DNA of 64,000 nucleotides from Marinobacter fuscus (GTDB lineage: Bacteria > Pseudomonadota > Gammaproteobacteria > Pseudomonadales > Oleiphilaceae): assembly GCF_003007675.1 (NCBI RefSeq), contig NZ_PXNP01000085.1, forward strand, positions 1 through 64,000, written 5' to 3'. This document shows, in pieces, positions 57,423-64,000 of the stretch. A program made the position numbers and the translations under genes. Below the pieces are notes generated by a model that was not told where the DNA came from, did no database searches, and saw only the letters and a list, made by a program, of their open reading frames with translations. The number at the start of each line of letters is the position of its first letter. The stretch's first letter is position 1.

Positions 57423-58838
57423 ATGCTGAAGAAAGTGCTTATCGCCAACCGGGGCGAAATTGCGGTGCGCATTGTGCGCGCCTGCGCCGAGATGGGGGTT
57501 CGTTCGGTGGCCATTTACACAGAGCCCGACCGCTATGGCCTGCATGTAAAGCGAGCGGACGAAGCCTACTCTCTCGGCGAAGACCCCATCGCCGGGTATC
57601 TGGATCCGGCCCGGATTGTGAACCTGGCGGCGGAGATTGGCTGTGACGCCATCCACCCCGGGTATGGCTTTTTGTCGGAGAACGCCCGCTTTGCCCAACT
57701 GTGCGAACAAAAAGGCCTGACCTTTATTGGCCCGAAATCCGACGTTATCCACAAAATGGGTGACAAAACCCAGGCCCGGGACAGCATGCGCGCCGCCGGG
57801 GTGCCGATTACGCCAGGTTCTGAAGGCAACCTGGCCGATCTGGACGAGGCCCTTAAACTGGCCAACGAGATTGGCTATCCGGTGATGCTGAAAGCCACCT
57901 CCGGTGGTGGTGGCCGGGGCATTCGCCGGTGCGACACCCCCGATGAGCTAAAAACCCAGTACCCGCGGGTGATCTCGGAAGCAACCAAAGCTTTTGGTTC
58001 GGCCGAAGTGTTCATGGAGAAATGCATAGTCAACCCCCGCCACATTGAGGTGCAGGTGCTGGCCGACAGCCAGGGCGACGCCATTCACCTGTTTGAGCGG
58101 GATTGTTCCATCCAGCGGCGCAATCAGAAGTTGATCGAAATCGCCCCCAGCCCTCAACTGACCCCGGAGCAGCGCCAGTACATCGGCAACCTGGCAGTGA
58201 AAGCGGCCAAGGCCGTGGGTTATGAAAATGCCGGTACGGTGGAGTTTTTGCTGTCTGGTAATGAAGTCTATTTCATGGAAATGAACACCCGGGTGCAGGT
58301 AGAGCACACCATCACCGAAGCGATTACCGGGGTGGATATTGTCCGGGAACAGTTGCGGATCGCCGCTGGGCTGCCGCTGAGTTACCGGCAGGAAGATATT
58401 TCCTACCGGGGTTTTGCGTTGCAATTCCGGATTAACGCGGAAGATCCGAAAAACGATTTTCTGCCCAGCTTTGGGCGCATTACTCATTATTACGCCCCCG
58501 GCGGCCCGGGTGTGCGGGTGGATACGGCCATCTACACCGGCTATGAAATCCCGCCCTACTACGACTCCATGTGCCTGAAACTGGTGGTCTGGGCACTCAC
58601 CTGGGAGGAAGTGATCGCCCGGGGCAAGCGGGCGCTGGATGATATGCGACTGCACGGCATAACCACCACCGCCAACTATTACCAGCAGATTCTGGATCAC
58701 CCGGATTTCCGGGCGGGCAAGTTCGACACCAGCTTTGTGCCCAGCCACCCGGAATTGCTGAACTACTCCACCAAACGTCACCCCAGTGAAGTTGCACTGG
58801 CCATTGCCGCCACCATTGCGGCCCACGCTGGCTGGTAA
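57423..58838 (+). CDS. pycA: pyruvate carboxylase subunit A (biotin carboxylase)
   Basis: This ATP-grasp enzyme carboxylates biotin on the partner subunit. The 471-residue protein has MLKKVLIANRGEIAVRIVRA, the ATP-loop KATSGGGGRGIRRCDTPDEL and the catalytic EMNTRVQVEHTITE. A biotin carboxylase C domain closes it. The length is that of the free-standing subunit. pycB follows after 18 bases, and together they make oxaloacetate from pyruvate and bicarbonate. Confidence 0.95.
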   Translation: MLKKVLIANRGEIAVRIVRACAEMGVRSVAIYTEPDRYGLHVKRADEAYSLGEDPIAGYLDPARIVNLAAEIGCDAIHPGYGFLSENARFAQLCEQKGLTFIGPKSDVIHKMGDKTQARDSMRAAGVPITPGSEGNLADLDEALKLANEIGYPVMLKATSGGGGRGIRRCDTPDELKTQYPRVISEATKAFGSAEVFMEKCIVNPRHIEVQVLADSQGDAIHLFERDCSIQRRNQKLIEIAPSPQLTPEQRQYIGNLAVKAAKAVGYENAGTVEFLLSGNEVYFMEMNTRVQVEHTITEAITGVDIVREQLRIAAGLPLSYRQEDISYRGFALQFRINAEDPKNDFLPSFGRITHYYAPGGPGVRVDTAIYTGYEIPPYYDSMCLKLVVWALTWEEVIARGKRALDDMRLHGITTTANYYQQILDHPDFRAGKFDTSFVPSHPELLNYSTKRHPSEVALAIAATIAAHAGW

Positions 58839-58856
58839 TTCGAAGGAGCATTGAAT

Positions 58857-60665
58857 ATGAGCAAGACAAAGAAAATTGAAGTAACGGATCTGATCCTTCG
58901 CGACGCACACCAGTCCCTGATCGCAACGCGCATGCGCACCGAGGATATGCTGCCTATCTGCGACAAGCTCGACCAGGTTGGCTACTGGTCTCTGGAAGTC
59001 TGGGGCGGCGCCACGTTTGATGCCTGCGTACGATTTCTGAAAGAAGACCCCTGGGAGCGGCTGCGCCAGTTGCGCGCAGCATTGCCCAACACCCGCCTGC
59101 AAATGCTGCTGCGAGGCCAGAACCTGCTGGGCTACCGGCACTATGCGGATGACGTGGTGGAGGCGTTTGTCCAGAAAGCGGCGGACAACGGCATTGATGT
59201 GTTCCGCATTTTCGACGCCCTGAACGACCTGCGCAATCTGGAAACCGCCATGAAGGCGGTGAAGAAAGCAGGCAAACACGCTCAGGGCACCATCTGCTAC
59301 ACCACCAGCCCGGTACACACCCCGGAACTGTTCGTGAAGCAGGCAAAAGAGCTTCAGGCCATGGGCGCTGACTCCATTGCCATCAAGGACATGGCGGGGC
59401 TGCTAACACCCTATGCCACCTACGAGTTGGTCAAGGCCATCAAATCCGCGGTGGATCTGCCGCTGGTGATTCACAGCCACGCCACTGCTGGCCTGGCTGC
59501 CATGTGTCAGCTCAAGGCGGTGGAAGCTGGCGCTGACCGTATCGATACCGCCATTTCCGCTTTTGCCAATGGCACCAGCCACCCGGCAACGGAATCCCAG
59601 GTGGCCGCCCTGAAAGGCACCGACTATGACACCGGCCTCGATCTGGTACTGTTGAGCGAAATCGCCGATTACTTCCGCGAAGTGCGCAAAAAGTATCACC
59701 AGTTTGAAAGCGAGTTCACCCGGGAAGACGTGTCGGTGCAGATCAACCAGGTACCAGGCGGCATGATGTCCAACCTGGCCAACCAGCTGAAAGAACAGAA
59801 TGCCCTCGACAAGATCCGGGAGGTGTTCAATGAAATCCCTAAGGTCCGTGAAGACCTTGGCTATCCTCCTCTGGTTACGCCCACGTCGCAGATCGTCGGC
59901 ACCCAGGCCGTCTATAATGTGTTGGCGGGGCAACGCTACAAAACCATTACCAATGAAGTAAAACGTTACCTGCAGGGCGGCTATGGCCATCCGCCAGCGT
60001 CGGTTAATGCGGAAGTCCAGAAAAAGGCCATCGGTAACGAAGACGTGAATGAGGGGCGCCCGGCCGATTTGTTGAGCCCGGAGGTGGCCAAGTTGCGAGA
60101 AGACATTGGTAGTCTGGCGCAGAGCGAGGAAGATGTGCTCACATACGCCATGTTCCCGGATCTGGGCCGTGAGTTTTTGCAGCAGCGGAAAGACGGCACT
60201 TTGCAGCCCGAGGAATTGCTGCCGGCCGAGCAAAAAGGCCGTGATCGCCTGGGCGGGGCGGTAGCCACCGAGTTTCGTATTGATGTCCACGGCGAAACCT
60301 ACGAGGTGGCCGTAACTGGCGTGGGCGCCTCCGGCCCCGGCAAGCGCAAGCTCTATCTGTCGCTGGACGGCATGCCGCAGGAAGTGGTGTTCGAATCACT
60401 TAATGAGTATCAAGCGGGAGCCGGTAGCAGTGGGCGCAAGCAGGCGACAGACCCTGGCCACATTACCACCACCATGCCCGGCAATGTGGTGGATGTTCTG
60501 GTCAGCGAAGGCGACAGCGTTTCGGCAGGTCAGGCGGTTCTGATTACCGAGGCCATGAAAATGGAAACCGAAGTCCACACCAGCGTGGATGGCACTGTAA
60601 AAGCGGTTCACGTAACCAAAGGCGACCGGGTAACACCGGGCGAAGTATTGATTGAAGTTGCCTGA
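58857..60665 (+). CDS. pycB: pyruvate carboxylase subunit B (carboxyltransferase + biotin carrier)
   Basis: This 602-residue protein has an HMGL-like TIM-barrel carboxyltransferase domain (about 10-290; LILRDAHQSLIATRMRTEDM, VIHSHATAGLAAMC metal site), a conserved carboxylase domain (about 300-460) and a C-terminal biotinyl domain with the biotin lysine K568 in EAMKMET. It resembles oxaloacetate decarboxylase alpha, but the neighbouring pycA and pycR fit pyruvate carboxylase and no Na-pump subunits are near. AAGGAG at 58843-58848 supports the ATG at 58857. Confidence 0.94.
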   Translation: MSKTKKIEVTDLILRDAHQSLIATRMRTEDMLPICDKLDQVGYWSLEVWGGATFDACVRFLKEDPWERLRQLRAALPNTRLQMLLRGQNLLGYRHYADDVVEAFVQKAADNGIDVFRIFDALNDLRNLETAMKAVKKAGKHAQGTICYTTSPVHTPELFVKQAKELQAMGADSIAIKDMAGLLTPYATYELVKAIKSAVDLPLVIHSHATAGLAAMCQLKAVEAGADRIDTAISAFANGTSHPATESQVAALKGTDYDTGLDLVLLSEIADYFREVRKKYHQFESEFTREDVSVQINQVPGGMMSNLANQLKEQNALDKIREVFNEIPKVREDLGYPPLVTPTSQIVGTQAVYNVLAGQRYKTITNEVKRYLQGGYGHPPASVNAEVQKKAIGNEDVNEGRPADLLSPEVAKLREDIGSLAQSEEDVLTYAMFPDLGREFLQQRKDGTLQPEELLPAEQKGRDRLGGAVATEFRIDVHGETYEVAVTGVGASGPGKRKLYLSLDGMPQEVVFESLNEYQAGAGSSGRKQATDPGHITTTMPGNVVDVLVSEGDSVSAGQAVLITEAMKMETEVHTSVDGTVKAVHVTKGDRVTPGEVLIEVA

Positions 60666-60684
60666 CCGGCATTGAGGATAACCC

Positions 60685-61356
60685 ATGGATCATATTGTTC
60701 GCGGAGTACTGGATTTCCGCAAAAACGTTTACCCGGAACGCAAGGATCTGTTCCGATCGCTGGCCGACAGCCAGAACCCGGACATTCTCTTTATCACCTG
60801 TTCGGACTCACGCATCGACCCGAACCTGATGACCGGCTCCGTTCCGGGGGATCTGTTTATCTGCCGCAATGCCGGCAACGTGATCCCTCCACACAGCAAT
60901 GAAACCGGCAGTATGACCGCCTCCATTGAATACGCGGTGGCGGTTTTGAAGGTTCGACATATTATTGTCTGCGGCCATACCGATTGCGGCGCCATCAAAG
61001 GCGCTCTGGACATTCCGGCCCTGAAGGGGCTGCCTCACGTGAAGGAGTGGCTCGGGCATTGCCGGTCGGCCATGGAAATTGTCCGGGAACGCCACGGCAT
61101 TGATGGCGAACAGGCGCTGGACGTCAAGTATCTGAACGAAGCCATTGAGGAAAATGTGTCCCAGCAGGTACAGCACCTGCGCACCCACCCGGTGGTGGCC
61201 GCCAAGCTGGCCACCGGCAAAATTGAAGTCCACGGTTGGGTGTATGACATAAAATCCGGCAACATCCGGTGTTGCGGACGGAACAGCGTCGACTTCAAGA
61301 ATTTCGACGACTATTACACCGATACCATTGCCCGCGTACAGAACAGCCCGGCCTGA
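60685..61356 (+). CDS. can: beta-class carbonic anhydrase
   Basis: This 223-residue enzyme interconverts CO2 and bicarbonate. Zinc ligands and catalytic residues are visible as C39, D41 and R43 (ITCSDSRIDP) and H98, C101 (CGHTDCGA). It starts 19 bases after pycB, so it could supply bicarbonate to pyruvate carboxylase, a functional pairing suggested by the operon. Confidence 0.95.
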   Translation: MDHIVRGVLDFRKNVYPERKDLFRSLADSQNPDILFITCSDSRIDPNLMTGSVPGDLFICRNAGNVIPPHSNETGSMTASIEYAVAVLKVRHIIVCGHTDCGAIKGALDIPALKGLPHVKEWLGHCRSAMEIVRERHGIDGEQALDVKYLNEAIEENVSQQVQHLRTHPVVAAKLATGKIEVHGWVYDIKSGNIRCCGRNSVDFKNFDDYYTDTIARVQNSPA

Positions 61357-61367
61357 ACTCCAAGCTA

Positions 61368-61405
61368 AAACGAATCAGCCCCGGAAGGCCGGGGCTGATT
61401 CGTTT
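61368..61405. terminator. bidirectional terminator between can and rimO
   Basis: Perfect 17-bp arms (61368-61384 and 61389-61405) enclose aagg, with A-rich sequence on the left and ttt on the right, so it can serve both convergent genes. Confidence 0.85.
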
Positions 61406-61424
61406 CATTGGCGGCTTATCGCGC

Positions 61425-62765
61425 TCAGGCGAGTGACGCCCACAAGTCGTGCTCGTCGGCCTCTTCCACCACGGCCAGCACCACCTGCCCCGGCTGTAGC
61501 CCGGTTTCACCGTTCAGGTACACCATACCGTCGATTTCCGGCGCATCCGCTTTGGATCGGCCAATGGCACCCTCTTCGTCCACTTCGTCGATCAGCACTT
61601 CAATGGTCTTGCCGATTTTGGCCTGCAAGCGGGCAGCGGAGATGGCCGCCTGCTTTTCCATAAACCGGGCCAGGCGCTCTTCCTTCACCTCTTCCGGCAC
61701 CGCTCCTTCCAGCTCATTGGCTGGCGCGCCTTCCACCGGGCTGTAGGTGAAAGCACCCACCCGATCAAGCTGCGCTTCATCCAGCCAGTCCAGCAGGTAC
61801 TGGAAGTCTTCCTCGGTTTCACCGGGGAAGCCAACGATAAAGGTAGAGCGAATGGTCAGCTCCGGGCAGATCTCCCGCCACTTGCGGATGCGCTCCAGGG
61901 TCTTGCTGTCGTGGGCCGGGCGCTTCATCGCCTTGAGCACTTTCGGGCTGGCGTGCTGGAACGGGATATCCAGGTAAGGCAGGATTTTGCCCTCGGCCAT
62001 CAGCGGAATCACATCATCCACATGGGGATAGGGGTAGACATAATGCAGCCGCACCCACACGCCCATTTCACCAAGCGCCTCGCACAGCGCCTGCATCCGG
62101 GTTTTCAGCGGGCGGCCCTGCCAGAAGCCGGTGCGGTATTTGATGTCGACACCATAGGCCGAGGTATCCTGGGAAATTACCAGGATTTCCTTAACCCCAG
62201 CATCCACCAGGCGCTGAGCCTCGTCCATCACATCGCCAATCGGCCGACTGACCAGATCGCCCCGCATGGAGGGAATAATGCAGAAGGTACAACGGTGATT
62301 GCAGCCTTCGGAAATTTTCAGATAGGCGTAGTGCCTGGGCGTCAGCCGGATACCCTGGGGCGGCACCAGATCAACAAACGGATCGTGTTCTTTCTTGGGC
62401 GGCACATACTGGTGTACCGCTCCGACCACTTCCTCATACGCATGAGGGCCGGAGACTGCCAGCACGCCCGGATGGGTTTCGCGAATTTTTTCCGCTTCAA
62501 CGCCCATGCAGCCGGTAACGATTACCTTGCCGTTCTCGCTGATGGCCTCTCCAATGGCATCCAATGACTCCTGCTTGGCGGCATCAATAAAACCGCAGGT
62601 GTTCACCACCACAATATCGGCGTCGTCGTAGGTGGGCACAACGTCGTAACCGTCCAGCCGAAGCTGGGTCAGGATTCTTTCGGAGTCCACCAGGGCTTTC
62701 GGGCACCCCAGACTGATGAATCCGACTTTGCCGCCTGCAGCGGCGTTTTCTGCTTTATCGACCAT
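61425..62765 (-). CDS. rimO: ribosomal protein S12 methylthiotransferase RimO
   Basis: RimO adds a methylthio group to an aspartate of ribosomal protein S12 by radical SAM chemistry. The 446-residue protein has the UPF0004 cluster cysteines C21, C57 and C86, the radical SAM cluster C155, C159 and C162 (CNHRCTFC), and a C-terminal TRAM domain. The sequence [20 protein letters not shown] marks RimO rather than MiaB. Confidence 0.96.
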   Translation of the reverse strand: MVDKAENAAAGGKVGFISLGCPKALVDSERILTQLRLDGYDVVPTYDDADIVVVNTCGFIDAAKQESLDAIGEAISENGKVIVTGCMGVEAEKIRETHPGVLAVSGPHAYEEVVGAVHQYVPPKKEHDPFVDLVPPQGIRLTPRHYAYLKISEGCNHRCTFCIIPSMRGDLVSRPIGDVMDEAQRLVDAGVKEILVISQDTSAYGVDIKYRTGFWQGRPLKTRMQALCEALGEMGVWVRLHYVYPYPHVDDVIPLMAEGKILPYLDIPFQHASPKVLKAMKRPAHDSKTLERIRKWREICPELTIRSTFIVGFPGETEEDFQYLLDWLDEAQLDRVGAFTYSPVEGAPANELEGAVPEEVKEERLARFMEKQAAISAARLQAKIGKTIEVLIDEVDEEGAIGRSKADAPEIDGMVYLNGETGLQPGQVVLAVVEEADEHDLWASLA

Positions 62766-63068
62766 AAAAACCTGCGGGGTTGTATTATCCCAATGAATAA
62801 GGAGCGCAATCTTACCGCAGGGCGTGGTTCAACGCAGCCTTACAGGTGCGCACCGGCTTCAGTATACATACTGACCCGCATCAACTTTCAGGCACAATTT
62901 GTGACATCGTGTTCAGAAACACCCTGCAATCCTGACATAATACCCTATGGATCGCTTGTTGATCACTTTGTAAACAGCTAATCTTGATATCGTTTGTCAA
63001 TCCCGCTGTGTGGCAGCGGTACGAAACCGGTTATTTCTTTAAAGACATTATCTGCCAGAAGAATGCTC
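62766..63068. promoter_or_regulatory. divergent rimO / PilZ-gene intergenic region
   Basis: This 303-base AT-richer gap should hold the promoters of rimO (minus) and the PilZ gene (plus). A small hairpin ccgctg/cagcgg lies at 63003-63008/63014-63019. No gene or clear promoter pair is recognised. Confidence 0.4.
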
Positions 63069-63491
63069 ATGAGATCTAACGCCGCCAAAATCAATCTGCG
63101 AAACCAGCAACGGGTCGACGTCTCGACGGACATCAGCATCGAAAAACCAGACGGCTGCTGCCTGACCTGCAAGGTCTCCAATCTTTCGCGCTCCGGTGTC
63201 ATGATTTCCTGCGATCAACATACCGTTCAGGCGCTGGTGCCTGGTATGCGGGCGCCCTCCCCCGGCTTCTGGATTGGCGTAAATACCTGCTTCACCGTAC
63301 CGGTAGTGCCCACTCAACCCGTTACCGTGCTGGCCAGTGGAAACATCGTGCACATGCGCCGTATTGCCCGCAACGAGTTCCAGGTAGGCATTCAGTTTAC
63401 GGAATTCGAAGACAATGGCTTTGAATATGTCGACCGCTACGTCGCCAAGCTGTTGTCAGACGCACGCACCCTGCCCGGCAGTACACACTAA
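63069..63491 (+). CDS. PilZ-domain c-di-GMP-binding protein
   Basis: This 140-residue single-domain PilZ protein has the c-di-GMP motif R11xxxR15 (LRNQQR) and N38xSxxG43 (NLSRSG), with beta-barrel strands on to FQVGIQFTEF. Such proteins respond to cyclic di-GMP and modulate motility, polysaccharide or pilus function; the target is not known here. The ATG at 63069 has AGAAG at a good distance. An ATG two codons upstream (63063) is less well placed. Confidence 0.85.
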   Translation: MRSNAAKINLRNQQRVDVSTDISIEKPDGCCLTCKVSNLSRSGVMISCDQHTVQALVPGMRAPSPGFWIGVNTCFTVPVVPTQPVTVLASGNIVHMRRIARNEFQVGIQFTEFEDNGFEYVDRYVAKLLSDARTLPGSTH

Positions 63492-63604
63492 CCGGATTCT
63501 GAACGCACCGGCAGCACCTCACCCGCGCAGTGCTCACAGCAGCACCATATTCTAATGCGCTTAAATTCTAAATCGAAGGCTTCTTATGCCCTTACCGGCT
63601 CTGT

Positions 63605-63610
63605 TATAGT
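63605..63610 (+). promoter_or_regulatory. possible -10 box of cysD
   Basis: A TATAGT hexamer lies 51 bases before the cysD ATG. The -35 at 63582-63587 is a poor match. CysB operators could not be identified. Confidence 0.3.
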
Positions 63611-63660
63611 GGTAAATCCTATTTTCTGGCAACACTCTGCCCTCAGGGCAATGGATGATC

Positions 63661-64000
63661 ATGACCACATACAACCTCACGCATCTCAAGCAGCTGGAAG
63701 CCGAAAGCATCCACATAATCCGGGAAGTCGCCGCCGAATTTGATAACCCGGTCATGCTCTACTCCATCGGCAAAGACTCCGCTGTGATGCTGCATCTGGC
63801 GCTGAAAGCCTTCTATCCTGGCAAACTGCCTTTCCCGCTGCTGCACGTAGACACTACCTGGAAATTCCGCGACATGATCACCTTCCGGGATCAGGTGGCG
63901 GAAAAGTTTGGCCTGGATCTGCTGGTGCACACCAATGAGGACGGCGTGAAGCAGGGCATCGGCCCCTTCAGCCACGGCAGCGCCAAACATACAGACGTTA
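63661..64000 (+). CDS. cysD: sulfate adenylyltransferase subunit 2 CysD (partial)
   Basis: CysD with CysN makes adenosine 5'-phosphosulfate, the first step of sulfate assimilation. The first 113 codons are present and the gene runs off the window. The PP-loop motif appears in [20 protein letters not shown], and [20 protein letters not shown] and [13 protein letters not shown] match the family. An ATG two codons earlier (63655) is also possible. cysN should follow outside the window. Confidence 0.95.
   Translation, partial: MTTYNLTHLKQLEAESIHIIREVAAEFDNPVMLYSIGKDSAVMLHLALKAFYPGKLPFPLLHVDTTWKFRDMITFRDQVAEKFGLDLLVHTNEDGVKQGIGPFSHGSAKHTDV

Noticed and set aside
57948..59318. Long minus-strand open frame (456 codons)
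   Set aside because: It is a shadow of pycA/pycB; the plus-strand frames carry the catalytic motifs.
58857..60665. Oxaloacetate decarboxylase alpha subunit (Na pump)
   Set aside because: The domain order fits, but no beta or gamma membrane subunits are adjacent, while a biotin carboxylase and a PycR-type regulator are.

Overview
The window looks like chromosomal DNA of a marine gammaproteobacterium, most likely Marinobacter. This is inferred from moderately high GC, from protein sequences resembling Pseudomonas/Marinobacter families, and from conserved gene blocks; no database search was possible. Nearly all genes are housekeeping or envelope genes in normal operons. No phage, CRISPR array, rRNA or tRNA was seen.

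Layout. 1-1300: a RAYT-type (REP-associated) transposase cut off by the window edge, broken by a 74-bp block of four hairpins and followed by a decayed repeat array. 1300-6554: type IV pilus genes pilA (with a sigma-54 promoter), pilB, pilC, pilD, then coaE. 6604-11138: an unrecognised envelope protein, trmO, a hybrid histidine kinase and yacG. 11302-16155: a YfaZ-type outer-membrane protein, a large unrecognised lipoprotein, a Bax-type glucosaminidase and a YihG-type acyltransferase. 16191-25082 (minus): a MalT-like LuxR regulator, DUF1329 and DUF1302 proteins, a thiolase and zapE; zapG (yhcB) runs the other way.

25750-34435 (minus): nif3-like gene, hisC, hisD, hisG, murA, ibaG and mlaBCDEF, reading mlaF to hisC in transcription order. 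34652-41906 (plus): kdsD, kdsC, lptC, lptA, lptB, rpoN, hpf, ptsN, rapZ, ptsO. These two divergent blocks together hold phospholipid trafficking, LPS export, peptidoglycan precursor synthesis and the nitrogen-PTS. 41996-43894: mgtE and darP. 44059-52338 (minus): yhdP, rng, maf, mreD, mreC, mreB, with a scrap of a nitrilase-family gene left at the yhdP 3' end. 52696-55948: gatCAB. 56341-60665: pycR divergent from pycA and pycB. 60685-64000: can, rimO (minus), a PilZ-domain gene, and the start of cysD.

The most unusual material is non-coding. Two intergenic palindromes, at 28966-29071 (between hisG and hisD) and 56041-56230 (downstream of gatB), share an interior. Their long terminal arms differ between copies, yet each copy's arms pair almost perfectly. 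One copy carries an extra nested hairpin block inside an inner loop, and the hairpin block inside the transposase shares a 14-bp palindromic core with both. This looks like a family of structured mobile or regulatory repeats. Other points of note are a probable AUU start codon for mreC, a gene scar between yhdP and darP, a tandem 23-bp duplication in front of the MalT-like regulator, and a candidate LysR operator between pycR and pycA.
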